From Apoderus coryli (taxonomy: Eukaryota > Arthropoda > Insecta > Coleoptera > Attelabidae), in the NCBI GenBank assembly GCA_911728435.2, contig OU452200.1, forward strand, positions 38,765,715 through 38,829,714: a stretch of DNA of 64,000 nt, written 5' to 3'. Of this stretch, positions 43,133-56,092 are shown one piece after another. Numbering within the stretch: the stretch's first letter is position 1; every line of letters starts with the position of its first letter. The notes below the pieces were generated by a model that was not told where the DNA came from, ran no database searches, and was given only the letters and a program-made list of their open reading frames with translations. Made by a program: the position numbers and the translations under genes.

Positions 43133-44959
43133 TATACAGGGTGAGTCACGAGGAACTGTACATACTTCTACCATAAGTAGAGGCACGTCAGGAAATTACT
43201 AAATGACCATTAAAAAATGTCTCCTTGTTTATACAATGTTTCGTCATATCTTTTCAATAATTAAGTCGATTTATCTAATTTTTTTATAAAAGTGTGTATT
43301 TGTGTTTGGCAACTAACTGACATATTCAGAATTGAAAAAATCCAGGTCCGTCTTCGAGAAAATTTGTGGAACTGCTTCATATTCTACACTTCACCCTGTA
43401 TATTATTTTTAAAAAATTTGATATAATTTTTTCGGAGGGCATAAATAGACAGTTAGACCTGGGTATTTGAATTTTTTGTTACACTCACCTCACATTTCCA
43501 ATTAACGATTCATTTTAGAGCCAAATTGAAAATTGGGAATAATGAAGTATCTTACTGTATAATAATGTTTAGTTATTAAAAAGAAATCTTCAAAATTGAC
43601 AGAAACGACACACACTGTGCTCTAGTATGGTAAATACCATAATTTGAATTGATTTACAGGGCCGGATTTAAAAATCTGGCATATCTGGTTCATCCCAAAA
43701 ATTCACCCTGTGCGTAACTTTTTCCCCCGTAACAGACAGAAAACAGATAGAAAATGTTTGTAATAACCTAGTTTTCTTATTTGTTTGAGGAAAACTCATG
43801 TGTCTAATTATTTTAATCGGAATGAAATGAACAAGCCAGCGAAATGTTTATTCATAAATTAAGAAATAAAATAAAAAACAATAACCAAACAATAAAACAG
43901 TTTTAACAATGTGGAACAAAGTAAAAAACAATTTATCAAACATTACGATTATAAAACACAACAGCTCATTAACGCAGAATTATTCACTGTTAAAATTATC
44001 AGAAATGACCCATTGACAATCAGAAAATCCATTACACATTTAAACATTCGTCAAGAAAAGTGTATTAAGGCAGATGGATTTCATTTTGAACATCTTTTAT
44101 AATCGTAATGTTTATTAAATTGTTTTTTACTTTGTTCCACATTGTTAAAATTGTTTTATTGTTTGGTTATTGTTTTTTATTTTATTTCTTAATTTATGAA
44201 TAAACATTTCCCTGGCTTGTTCATTTCATTCCGATTAAAATAATTAGACACATGAGTTTTTCTCAAACAAATAAGAAAACTAGGTTATTACAAACATATT
44301 TTATCTGTTTTCTGTCTATTACGGGTGGAAAAAGTTACATACAGGGTGAATTTTTGGGATGAACCAGATATGCCAGATTTTTAAATCCGGCCCTGTAAAT
44401 CAATTCAAACTATCGTATTTAACATACTGGAGCACAGTGTGTGTCGTTTCTGTCTATTTTGAAGATTTCTTTTTAATAACTAAGCATTATTGTACAGTAA
44501 GATACTTTATTATTGCCAATTTTCGATTTGGCTCTAAAATGAATCTTTAATTGGAAATGTGAGGTGAGTGTAACAAAAAATTCAAATACCCAGGTCTAAC
44601 TGTCTATTTATGCCCTCTGAAAAAATTATATCAGATTTTGGAAAAATCATATACAGGGTGAAGTGTTGAATATGAAGCAGTCCCACAAATTTTCTCGGAG
44701 ACGGACCTAGATTTTCTCAATTACGAATATGTCAGTTAGTTGCCAGGCACCAATACACACTTTCATAAAAAAAATGAGATAAATCGACTTAATCATTGAA
44801 AAGATATGACGAAACATTGTTTTGGTGAATATCCATAATTCACCCTGTATATTAATAATGAAAACAAGGAGACAGTTTTTAATGGTCATTTGATGATCCC
44901 CTAATGTGCCTCTACTTATGGTAGCAGTATGTACAGTTCCTCGTGACTCACCCTGTATA
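43133..44959. mobile_element. foldback element with 0.82-0.86-kb arms, unit 1
   Basis: TATACAGGGTGAGTCACGAG at 43133 is mirrored by CTCGTGACTCACCCTGTATA ending at 44959 (TA duplications at both edges). The left arm (43135-43956) and right arm (44095-44957) are near-complementary around a 138-bp loop. The right arm keeps about 41 bp (around 44820-44860, with CACCCTGTATATT) that the left arm lacks. Inner CACCCTGTA motifs at 43384 and 43704 are mirrored at 44653 and 44341, so the element is built of nested older ends. No transposase is present; the open frame 43911-44102 spans the loop and has no known motif. Confidence 0.88.
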
Positions 44960-45331
44960 AGATAAAATTTTGATTTATTTTTTAATACAGGTTAAGATTT
45001 TATTTTTTTTTTCGTAAAATAATCAACATGCCATAGAAGCAAGTTTTTTCTCTAAGGCAGCTCACACACCAACGATGTATGAACCATAGATGATGCGGTA
45101 AACGGTAATTACTGCAAACAGACACGCGCCGCTTAAACCCGATCTTGACGCAGTCTCTTTTTTTCTCTCTTCTACGTCTTCCCAAAAATTGCAATATACA
45201 TTTTCTTCACTTGACGACATTATGTATGCTCAAAGTTGAAAGTGAAACTATTGCAGTATTGGTTTCCACTAGTGTGCGGTACGAGATATTTCCGAGATAC
45301 GAGCGGTTCCCATCTATAATAAATCACCCAG

Positions 45332-46546
45332 TACGAGGGTTGCCTTTTATATTTCGGGATTTGGCAACCCTGGTGTTGCAATCTGGCAACTGACAGCTCT
45401 ATCGTAAAGCTGGACATTTTTGAGGTTATACGTACTCAGAACGTTTTGACATACGCGCACTATTTGTATTGTTTACAGTAACTTAAAAGATCCATCTCGG
45501 CCCAAAAATGGAATTAAATCGTGACCATTTTCATGCGATTATTTTTTACAACTTTCGCATGGATAAACTTAATTCAATTTTTGGCGATGAAGCTCCATCA
45601 ATCACCAGTTTACCATGCTATGGTGTGAAGGTCGTTCAAAATCAGTTGTTGTTCCGAAAACCATTGATGCTGTGCGCGAACTGATAATGCAAGATCGTCA
45701 TGTGACCTATCAAGAGATTGAGACAACCTTAGGCATTAGTGGGACCAGCATACATTCAGTATTGCATAACCATTTGACTGTCAAAAAATTTTGTTTGCGT
45801 TGGATCCCACACGATTTGTCAATCGCTCAAAAAAAGGCTCGTGTCGATTGGTCGAAGGAAATGCTCAAAAAATACGATCGCGGTGCCTCGAAACACGTCT
45901 ATGACATCGTGACAGGTGATGAATCGTGGATTTACGCGTATCAGCCCGAAAGTAAACAGCAGTCGACTGTATGGGTGTTTCAAGATGAGCCAAATCCAAC
46001 AAAAGTTGTTCGCGCACGAAGCACTTCCAAGCAAATGGTCGCCTGTTTTTTCGGAAAAACTGGTCATGTCGCAACCGTACCACTAGAACAACGCAGAACA
46101 GTCAATTCTGAGTGGTACACAACCATTTGTTTGCCAGTTGTCTTCCAAGAAATCAGGAAAACCAACCGCCGAAGACGGATCACTCTTCACCACGACAATG
46201 CGAGTTCTAACACATCGGCTCAAACAACTGCAGTTTTGAGCACCCAAAACATCGATTTGATGAGTTATCCGCCCTATAGTCCTGACTTGGAACCGAATGA
46301 CTTCTTTTTATTCCCGTACGTAAAAAACAAACTGAGAGGTCAACGTTTTTCGACACCTGAAGAAGCGGTTGCTGCATTCAGAATGCATGTTTTGGAGATA
46401 CCTCAATCAGAGTGGCAAAAGTGCTTCGACAATTGGTTCAAACGCATGCAAAAGTGTATAGATCTTCATGGGGAATATTTTGAAAAACAATAAAGTGATT
46501 TTCGATGATTAAAATTTCTTTTTGTTCTCGAAATATAACCCTCGTA
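45332..46546 (+). mobile_element. DD34D mariner element, unit 1
   Basis: TACGAGGGTTGCCTTTTATA at 45332 and the mirrored AAATATAACCCTCGTA ending at 46546 form imperfect TIRs with TA duplications. At about 1.2 kb it is near normal mariner size. It holds one transposase gene whose N-terminal part is damaged. Confidence 0.9.
45508..46493 (+). pseudogene. DD34D mariner transposase, deletion and frameshift in the N-terminal domain
   Basis: Starts MELNRDHFHAIIFYNFRM at 45508 and reads 29 codons to FGDEAPSITSL. There the frame breaks (about 45610) and part of the second helix-turn-helix region is missing. The frame that continues from about 45615 is open for 292 codons: KSVVVPKTIDAVRELI, TYQEIETTLGISGTSIHSV, catalytic Asp in VTGDESWIYAY, second Asp in LHHDNASSNTSAQT and third in YSPDLEPNDFFLF, with 34 residues between the last two (DD34D), then KCIDLHGEYFEKQ. 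The catalytic domain is complete. The DNA-binding domain is not, so independent activity is unlikely. Confidence 0.87.
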
Positions 46547-47229
46547 TATACTTTTTGGTATTGCCTCATATTTTTTGTATATTGTTTTTATGTTTAAGTC
46601 CCATAAATTTATTTATTTTTTTCAAAAATAACGATATAGACTGCATACTGCATTAAATTTTATTTTTGATTTATTTTTAATCATTATTTGAAAAATTACA
46701 TTTATATACATGCATGTTTTAATAGGTTATTAGAATTATTTCCAATGTATTGTTGCCTCGTAAATTTGCTCGTAATATTTATTATTTTTATTTAATATCG
46801 TCTGAAAAATATGAAATAAATTTTAGCGCATTGATAAAATTGTTTCGGGCGGTGGACTGCTAGCAGCTACCTATACCGGGTTGTCAATTTACTTTTTAAC
46901 TTTTTTTTAAGCTATGAAATGTACCTATCATAAAGAACTTGCTTACATAGGCGTTCGTAAATAGTAGAAAAGGGGCAAAATAAGAAAATATTTCCTATAT
47001 AAACTTGGAAATATGGAATAATTTTTCATAGTTGTGATAGAATATAACCTACAAAAATCGGTTGTGTCAAATTACTTTATTATATTCCAATAAGAGTTAT
47101 AGCTTCCAACTACCTAACTGGTGAAATTTTAAACGCAATTTTCTCTGTAAAATGATATATTTAGCCTTTTAAGTAGTTGAATTTGTGTACCATATGCGTC
47201 CGTGAAAAGTCTAATGCGCAGAAAAATCT
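46547..47229. other. unassigned AT-rich part of the duplicated unit
   Basis: No gene. Its last bases are followed directly by the second unit at 47230. Confidence 0.4.
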
Positions 47230-47881
47230 GCTCTCAACCCTTTAAACGAACATGAAACATCTGTCAGACTTGGGGATATATCCTCATTAGAGTAGAAAAC
47301 TGTTATAAGTTACAAGGTTTATGTCAAGTGGGGTCGCGTAATCACGCCGTGCAAAATTATTATCATTTTACTTAGACTAAGCAATGCAAGTTCCGTATTA
47401 ATTTCAATCGTTCAATCATTTGTATCTTGACAAAAAAAAAATTAGGTAATTGAAATTTATTATGGATGAAATAGAGATTGCATAGGTACACTATCTGTTA
47501 TAACGATTATTGTAAAATAGGCACATTGTTGGTTGATAATAATAATAATAATGTAATAATAAACTGGCTTTCTCTAATCAGACGGCCATTACCTCTCGCT
47601 CAATGTAGGTACCCAGCATGGTGTACCTACACAATATATGTGTATGGATAATATGGAATAATACCTCTCGTTGTAGGTCTCTGTTTTATATTGTTCACCG
47701 ACAATAATAATTATTATTGTAAATCATCACGAAATCAATTTCATAGCCGGCTTACTTGCAACAAAATTAATTATTCTTATTGGTCGGCCTTTCGAGACTA
47801 CACTTTACCCTGCGAAACAAATTTTCCTTATTCAAATTTTATCGAATTTATGTTTTTGTATTAAACTATCTTTAATGGGTA

Positions 47882-49708
47882 TATACAGGGTGAGTCACGA
47901 GGAACTGTACATACTTCTACCATAAGTAGAGGCACGTCAGGAAATTACTAAATGACCATTAAAAAATGTCTCCTTGTTTATACAATGTTTCGTCATATCT
48001 TTTCAATAATTAAGTCGATTTATCTAATTTTTTTATAAAAGTGTGTATTTGTGTTTGGCAACTAACTGACATATTCAGAATTGAAAAAATCCAGGTCCGT
48101 CTTCGAGAAAATTTGTGGAACTGCTTCATATTCTACACTTCACCCTGTATATTATTTTTAAAAAATTTGATATAATTTTTTCGGAGGGCATAAATAGACA
48201 GTTAGACCTGGGTATTTGAATTTTTTGTTACACTCACCTCACATTTCCAATTAACGATTCATTTTAGAGCCAAATTGAAAATTGGGAATAATGAAGTATC
48301 TTACTGTATAATAATGTTTAGTTATTAAAAAGAAATCTTCAAAATTGACAGAAACGACACACACTGTGCTCTAGTATGGTAAATACCATAATTTGAATTG
48401 ATTTACAGGGCCGGATTTAAAAATCTGGCATATCTGGTTCATCCCAAAAATTCACCCTGTGCGTAACTTTTTCCCCCGTAACAGACAGAAAACAGATAGA
48501 AAATGTTTGTAATAACCTAGTTTTCTTATTTGTTTGAGGAAAACTCATGTGTCTAATTATTTTAATCGGAATGAAATGAACAAGCCAGCGAAATGTTTAT
48601 TCATAAATTAAGAAATAAAATAAAAAACAATAACCAAACAATAAAACAGTTTTAACAATGTGGAACAAAGTAAAAAACAATTTATCAAACATTACGATTA
48701 TAAAACACAACAGCTCATTAACGCAGAATTATTCACTGTTAAAATTATCAGAAATGACCCATTGACAATCAGAAAATCCATTACACATTTAAACATTCGT
48801 CAAGAAAAGTGTATTAAGGCAGATGGATTTCATTTTGAACATCTTTTATAATCGTAATGTTTATTAAATTGTTTTTTACTTTGTTCCACATTGTTAAAAT
48901 TGTTTTATTGTTTGGTTATTGTTTTTTATTTTATTTCTTAATTTATGAATAAACATTTCCCTGGCTTGTTCATTTCATTCCGATTAAAATAATTAGACAC
49001 ATGAGTTTTTCTCAAACAAATAAGAAAACTAGGTTATTACAAACATATTTTATCTGTTTTCTGTCTATTACGGGTGGAAAAAGTTACATACAGGGTGAAT
49101 TTTTGGGATGAACCAGATATGCCAGATTTTTAAATCCGGCCCTGTAAATCAATTCAAACTATCGTATTTAACATACTGGAGCACAGTGTGTGTCGTTTCT
49201 GTCTATTTTGAAGATTTCTTTTTAATAACTAAGCATTATTGTACAGTAAGATACTTTATTATTGCCAATTTTCGATTTGGCTCTAAAATGAATCTTTAAT
49301 TGGAAATGTGAGGTGAGTGTAACAAAAAATTCAAATACCCAGGTCTAACTGTCTATTTATGCCCTCTGAAAAAATTATATCAGATTTTGGAAAAATCATA
49401 TACAGGGTGAAGTGTTGAATATGAAGCAGTCCCACAAATTTTCTCGGAGACGGACCTAGATTTTCTCAATTACGAATATGTCAGTTAGTTGCCAGGCACC
49501 AATACACACTTTCATAAAAAAAATGAGATAAATCGACTTAATCATTGAAAAGATATGACGAAACATTGTTTTGGTGAATATCCATAATTCACCCTGTATA
49601 TTAATAATGAAAACAAGGAGACAGTTTTTAATGGTCATTTGATGATCCCCTAATGTGCCTCTACTTATGGTAGCAGTATGTACAGTTCCTCGTGACTCAC
49701 CCTGTATA
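47882..49708. mobile_element. foldback element, unit 2
   Basis: Identical copy of the foldback at 43133-44959, shifted by 4,749 bp, with the same 138-bp loop and 41-bp arm difference. Confidence 0.87.
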
Positions 49709-50080
49709 AGATAAAATTTTGATTTATTTTTTAATACAGGTTAAGATTTTATTTTTTTTTTCGTAAAATAATCAACATGCCATAGAAGCAAGTTTTTTCT
49801 CTAAGGCAGCTCACACACCAACGATGTATGAACCATAGATGATGCGGTAAACGGTAATTACTGCAAACAGACACGCGCCGCTTAAACCCGATCTTGACGC
49901 AGTCTCTTTTTTTCTCTCTTCTACGTCTTCCCAAAAATTGCAATATACATTTTCTTCACTTGACGACATTATGTATGCTCAAAGTTGAAAGTGAAACTAT
50001 TGCAGTATTGGTTTCCACTAGTGTGCGGTACGAGATATTTCCGAGATACGAGCGGTTCCCATCTATAATAAATCACCCAG

Positions 50081-51295
50081 TACGAGGGTTGCCTTTTATA
50101 TTTCGGGATTTGGCAACCCTGGTGTTGCAATCTGGCAACTGACAGCTCTATCGTAAAGCTGGACATTTTTGAGGTTATACGTACTCAGAACGTTTTGACA
50201 TACGCGCACTATTTGTATTGTTTACAGTAACTTAAAAGATCCATCTCGGCCCAAAAATGGAATTAAATCGTGACCATTTTCATGCGATTATTTTTTACAA
50301 CTTTCGCATGGATAAACTTAATTCAATTTTTGGCGATGAAGCTCCATCAATCACCAGTTTACCATGCTATGGTGTGAAGGTCGTTCAAAATCAGTTGTTG
50401 TTCCGAAAACCATTGATGCTGTGCGCGAACTGATAATGCAAGATCGTCATGTGACCTATCAAGAGATTGAGACAACCTTAGGCATTAGTGGGACCAGCAT
50501 ACATTCAGTATTGCATAACCATTTGACTGTCAAAAAATTTTGTTTGCGTTGGATCCCACACGATTTGTCAATCGCTCAAAAAAAGGCTCGTGTCGATTGG
50601 TCGAAGGAAATGCTCAAAAAATACGATCGCGGTGCCTCGAAACACGTCTATGACATCGTGACAGGTGATGAATCGTGGATTTACGCGTATCAGCCCGAAA
50701 GTAAACAGCAGTCGACTGTATGGGTGTTTCAAGATGAGCCAAATCCAACAAAAGTTGTTCGCGCACGAAGCACTTCCAAGCAAATGGTCGCCTGTTTTTT
50801 CGGAAAAACTGGTCATGTCGCAACCGTACCACTAGAACAACGCAGAACAGTCAATTCTGAGTGGTACACAACCATTTGTTTGCCAGTTGTCTTCCAAGAA
50901 ATCAGGAAAACCAACCGCCGAAGACGGATCACTCTTCACCACGACAATGCGAGTTCTAACACATCGGCTCAAACAACTGCAGTTTTGAGCACCCAAAACA
51001 TCGATTTGATGAGTTATCCGCCCTATAGTCCTGACTTGGAACCGAATGACTTCTTTTTATTCCCGTACGTAAAAAACAAACTGAGAGGTCAACGTTTTTC
51101 GACACCTGAAGAAGCGGTTGCTGCATTCAGAATGCATGTTTTGGAGATACCTCAATCAGAGTGGCAAAAGTGCTTCGACAATTGGTTCAAACGCATGCAA
51201 AAGTGTATAGATCTTCATGGGGAATATTTTGAAAAACAATAAAGTGATTTTCGATGATTAAAATTTCTTTTTGTTCTCGAAATATAACCCTCGTA
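50081..51295 (+). mobile_element. DD34D mariner element, unit 2
   Basis: Identical copy of 45332-46546, with the same TIR ends and TA flanks. Confidence 0.88.
50257..51242 (+). pseudogene. DD34D mariner transposase, unit 2
   Basis: Same gene and same frame break as 45508-46493. The shared lesion shows it was damaged before the block was duplicated. Confidence 0.86.
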
Positions 51296-51979
51296 TATAC
51301 TTTTTGGTATTGCCTCATATTTTTTGTATATTGTTTTTATGTTTAAGTCCCATAAATTTATTTATTTTTTTCAAAAATAACGATATAGACTGCATACTGC
51401 ATTAAATTTTATTTTTGATTTATTTTTAATCATTATTTGAAAAATTACATTTATATACATGCATGTTTTAATAGGTTATTAGAATTATTTCCAATGTATT
51501 GTTGCCTCGTAAATTTGCTCGTAATATTTATTATTTTTATTTAATATCGTCTGAAAAATATGAAATAAATTTTAGCGCATTGATAAAATTGTTTCGGGCG
51601 GTGGACTGCTAGCAGCTACCTATACCGGGTTGTCAATTTACTTTTTAACTTTTTTTTAAGCTATGAAATGTACCTATCATAAAGAACTTGCTTACATAGG
51701 CGTTCGTAAATAGTAGAAAAGGGGCAAAATAAGAAAATATTTCCTATATAAACTTGGAAATATGGAATAATTTTTCATAGTTGTGATAGAATATAACCTA
51801 CAAAAATCGGTTGTGTCAAATTACTTTATTATATTCCAATAAGAGTTATAGCTTCCAACTACCTAACTGGTGAAATTTTAAACGCAATTTTCTCTGTAAA
51901 ATGATATATTTAGCCTTTTAAGTAGTTGAATTTGTGTACCATATGCGTCCGTGAAAAGTCTAATGCGCAGAAAAATCTG

Positions 51980-52336
51980 TATCCAGGATAACTCCAAACT
52001 CACTTAACAGGTTCTTAACCTTTTTTCCGCATCTCCGTAATTGTAGATAAGTATACCAGTATACCCATCTCGTACAAGTTTACTCATTATTAATTATCAG
52101 CCACTGAAGATGGCACCAGACTAGTTCCAAAATATGCCTGGCTAAAGAATTGCCGATCATTATATTAAAGACTTCGTAGAGATTTGATTTTTATTTTATT
52201 GTTGAAATCACAGAAACATCAAGGAATCCAGATGCTAACAGTGTGGGAGGCCCGACAATACTCCTACACAAAGGATTTGAATCCGTTATACGATACAAAT
52301 TGTTTTTTAAAAGTAATATATGCCTTCAGTAAAATT
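51980..52336. other. unassigned, with a decayed hammerhead-like motif
   Basis: CACTGAAGATGGCACCAG near 52102 looks like the CTGAAGA-hairpin start, but the GAAAC half is destroyed. No gene is supported. Confidence 0.3.
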
Positions 52337-52445
52337 ACGCCTCCATCGAAAATCCAAAGTACCGCATTTTAGTCAATAAAATGCCGTGGTCTATCCTATG
52401 GAATGTCTTCGCCACATCAGCCAGACTTCGGTTAGCTCTAATATT
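52337..52445 (-). pseudogene. tiny LINE reverse transcriptase fragment
   Basis: On the minus strand: ANRSLADVAKTFHRIDHGIL then LTKMRYFGFSMEA and a stop. This is the DFxKxFDRIDH block of the CR1/jockey-like family seen at 22318-24250 and 55296-56092. Only about 100 bp remain, lying tail to head against the next LINE. Confidence 0.6.
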
Positions 52446-52454
52446 AGAGTAGAA

Positions 52455-53600
52455 GGCTTGTGGGAGCTTCTTTTCTTGATTTAACAAAGGCGTTCGATTG
52501 CGTCTCACACGATATCTTGTTGGGTAAACTGGAGCGATACGGTATGAGTGCGAATTCGATTCATTTGCTGAGTTCCTATCTCACTGGTAGGAATGTTGTA
52601 ACGATGTTTGAGTCAAAGTCTTCTCAGCCCTTGTTGAGCTCTTGTGGAGTCCCACAGGGCTCGGTGCTCGGACCTCTATTGTTTTTGATTTCCATTAATG
52701 ATTTACCGCTACATCTGCCATGCTCTGACCTGACATTGTTTCAACTATTGTCGATGTTGAACTGTCCAGTGATGTTCTGGCCTCAAGTATGATTAATTCA
52801 CAGTCGAGGGCTGCGGACTGGTTTGCAGCTAACAAACTCTGTATGAATGCCAATAAAACAGCTACTAAAATATTTACATTACGTGAGACGGATGTTGCTG
52901 TTTCTGATGGTCTGGTAAAGTTTTTGGGTGTCACTTTGGACCAAAAGCTAACCTGGGCGGGTCATGTCGAGGTTAACATTGCCAAGTTGTCTAAGGTTGT
53001 GTTCATGTTGCGAAGCTTGAAGGGTGAAGTCTCTTTTATTGTTTTGAAATCAGCCTTTTTCACAGTTTGGCTTTGTCAATTTGGGGACACTCTTGTCATG
53101 CTAGTCGGGTATTCGCAATCCGAAGACGAGTGGTTCGAATAATGACAGATTTAAAGTTTAGGGAGGATGTCAGGCCTAAATTTAAAGAATTTAAAATAAT
53201 TACACTCCCGTGTCTCTATATCTACAATTCAATTATGTATGTGAAAAATAATTACAATCTGTACATAAGGCATGATGAAGTTCACAACCACAATACCAGA
53301 AACAAAAATGACATACTTCCTGAATATATGAGGTTGGGTAGAAGCAGAAATTCTGTAAATTATTATTGCTATAATAATTTGCCAGATAGTTTGAAAACAC
53401 TGAGCCTTGCAATGTTCAAAAATAGATTAAAAAACTACTTAATTGACCAGGCTTTTTACTCCATTGATGAATTCCTCAGCACTGACTTTCTGTTTTGATT
53501 AAGTTATATGCATTTCTATGTTTTATGTTATGTTATGTAATATGACTTGTGTAAACCTTTTTTGGTAATGACATGTAATGACAAAAAAAAAATATTAAGC
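52455..53600 (+). pseudogene. jockey-like LINE with the catalytic ADD deleted
   Basis: It starts inside the RT: LDLTKAFDCVSHDILL, SSYLTGRNVVTMF, SCGVPQGSVLGPLLFL and INDLPLHLPCSDLTLF. There (near 52742) about 10 bases are missing, removing the ADD of YADD and shifting frame to TIVDVELSSDVLASSM. Then LCMNANKTATKIFTL, KFLGVTLDQKLTWAGHVEVN and, after another frame change near 53070, LSIWGHSCHASRVFAIRRR, FKEFKIITLPCLYIYNSIMY and a final FYSIDEFLSTDFLF, stop near 53496. The A-rich tail is at about 53582-53592. It belongs with the LINE at 25331-27620. Confidence 0.86.
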
Positions 53601-55295
53601 GCGCGAACATGGCCAACTAAACCACAGTCGGCACTTTGATGTTTTTGAAGCCAAATATTGGTCCTCATATTTTGCGCAGGCGCATTTCACACGGTATTTC
53701 ATTCATAAAATTGCAATAAAATAACGTAATAAGGCGCGATCGGATTTAATAAATTAATAAATAAAATCCTTTTCTGACTTCTATCTCTGTGATCTGAAAG
53801 AGACAAAGCTCTAATGTAGTGGACAGCAATATCCAAAAGCAATATGCGCATGCCCAAAATATGAGAAAAAGGTTCGTATTGGTGGCTTCAAGAACGTCGA
53901 AAGTTGAACTAGTGGTTTGGTACAATATAAACTGTGACTAAACTATTTTCTCGATTAGAAAAATGTTACTTTCGTCACTCTTGGATACATTTGGAAATGG
54001 AAAAAAATCCAGCAACTATAGCTACGTTATCTTAGGTCACCCAGTACAAAAAAACACTTTGCGTCGTCTAATTGTCATGCTGCTGTGCCATAAAAAATTC
54101 CTTTCTTCCCTTATCCTAATGTTCTAATTTAAAAGCCTGTTTTATCTCGACAAAGTGTATCCCAGAATAAATACTTGCCAAATTTATTAACCATACGGGC
54201 TTGTGATGGGATTAAGTGGATTATAAATTAAATTATCTTAATATATTACTTTGATTAACAATAACAGCTAATCATGTCTAATCCCCGTTGTAAAACCTAA
54301 ATTTTTTGATAATTAAAAAATGTAATATATAAAATAATCCAGCCACAATAAATTGTTGAATTTCAACAAAAACAAAAAAATAATAAAACATAAAAATTCA
54401 GTTGCATTTAACAATACTAATGATAATCTTTATGAATTTATTTTCCATTATATTTTGTAAAGTGAAATGATAATAACGAATTGTGCACAAAGTATCGGGT
54501 GTGTTATGATCATAGGCGTAACGAGCGTAGTTTTAGAAAGCCCCCATTACTAACAAAAAAACACTTTCATTATTTTAAAAATTCAATAAAAATTAACTAT
54601 AATTTTGATTAGTACTCATATTTAAAAATACTGTTATAATTACGAGCGGGGGGAGTTACAAAGGAAACACTTCGGTCCTGAGGGTTGTGAGGCAGTACAA
54701 AGGTTTTTATAAAAAAAATGTTGATTACCAATTACCAATATTATAATATTATGTATATTAGTTGCTGATTATTTGGGAACTATCAATAACGGAAGCTATA
54801 TTTTGTTTTTTCCTGATAAATAATTTACGTTTACATCCAATATGTGCAGCACTTTTAACGTGAATAGCCAGACTACGAGCTAAATTTTTTATATCGGAAT
54901 ACCCATTTTTAGGTACTGAAAACCTGACACAAGGTCAACAAAATATTTTTTTTAACTCCGCGCTCCCAGCTAACCAATCAAACTTTTTGTACCAATCATC
55001 ATTAAAACCCCTAGTTTTTCCCACGGAGCCAATATTTATTAAATATTAATAAATCTGGAATAGGCCTCGCTAATTCTTGAACGACGTATAGTTTATCGTC
55101 GTATCACTTTGAAAATGACCGCCGATATATTAAATAATTGATTATATACCCAGAATTTCGCATTTCTAAATCTACGTTTACTTGTACTACTGTTGGCGTT
55201 GGTGCACTACAGCCTGGACCTAGAACATCCATATAGCGCACAAAAAAAAATGCTTCACTTTAAGAATCTTTACACGAAAAATTACTAAATACCTA
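53601..55295. other. unassigned sequence
   Basis: I see no gene, paired repeat or RNA. Short AT-rich runs only. Confidence 0.35.
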
Positions 55296-56092
55296 TTTAT
55301 TTATTGCCACACTCGAATAGTATAGAAGTTTCGGTTTTGGATAGCGACGACATAATCGGCGCTTGCAGGAAGTTAAAGAACAAGTTCACGGCTGGCACTG
55401 ATAATATTCAGAGCTTTCTGGTGAAGGCATTTTTGAGCTTTCTGTTGCACATTTATAATTTGATTTTATCCACCAACATATTTCCTTCATTGTGGAAATC
55501 TGCTAGGATTATTCCTGTATTTACAAAGGGCGATACATCATTAATTGACAATTATAGGCCTGTTGCATTGATCTGCAATTTTGCCAAAATTTTCGAGATT
55601 GCCTTGCACAATAAACTGAATTCGCAAGTAAAAATTTTATTGTCTCCATATCAGCACGGTTTTATTGGAGGACGTTCTTGTCGAACTAACTTGTACTCCT
55701 TTTCACATAGCATATGTGAGGCCCTGGATGATCGATCTCAGGTAGATGTTGTATATACGGATTTCTGTAAGACATTTGACCGCATTGACCATTATATACT
55801 CTTGAAGCATTTAGATAGGATTGGTTTTTCCAATGGGTTTGTTAAGCTGTTTGAATCTTACCTTGTCGATCGCATGCAGTTTGTTGGGTGTGAAGGTTAT
55901 AAGTCCAGAAAGTTTCCTTCAACATCAGGTGTGCCACAGGGATCAAACCTTGGCCCACTATTGTTTAACATCTTTATTAATGATCTTGTTGAAATTATAG
56001 ACTGTCCCAAATTGGCTTATGCTGAGGATCTAAAGATATTTTGTAGGATTGACCCCATAGAGGACTGCGTGGTACTCCAAAACGCAGTTTAG
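55296..56092 (+). pseudogene. CR1/jockey-like LINE fragment with YAED active site
   Basis: The frame is open from about 55296 to 56092: HSNSIEVSVLDSDDII, KLKNKFTAGTDNIQSFLVKA, FTKGDTSLIDNYRPVALI, YQHGFIGGRSCRTNLYSF, YTDFCKTFDRIDHYILL, TSGVPQGSNLGPLLFNIF and LAYAEDLKIFCRIDPIEDC. The catalytic YADD is YAED (GAG at 56024-56026), replacing an essential Asp with Glu. It stops soon after, so the 3' half is missing. It belongs to the same family as 15941-17308 and 22318-24250. Confidence 0.85.

Larger units (their letters stand above)
42481..47229. repeat. 4,749-bp tandem duplication, unit 1
   Basis: Starts GCTCTCAACCCTTTAAACG at 42481. The identical series begins again at 47230. I compared many lines of the two units, including all coding parts, and saw no difference. 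The unit contains a foldback element, a DD34D mariner and flanking AT-rich DNA (TAACCTACAAAAATCGG near its right end). No short repeat other than one shared G is obvious at the junction. It could be a recent tandem duplication or an assembly artefact. Confidence 0.93.
47230..51978. repeat. 4,749-bp tandem duplication, unit 2
   Basis: Second unit, same orientation. The right edge is at 51978/51979, after which the sequence (TATCCAGGATAACTCC) is unique. Confidence 0.93.

Noticed and set aside
43911..44102. 63-codon frame within the foldback loop, and its copy at 48660-48851
   Set aside because: It spans the loop and one arm; no motif and no evidence of translation. Treated as chance.
45819..46083. 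Minus-strand frames overlapping the mariner transposase (and their copies at 50568-50832)
   Set aside because: Shadows of the transposase coding frame on the opposite strand.
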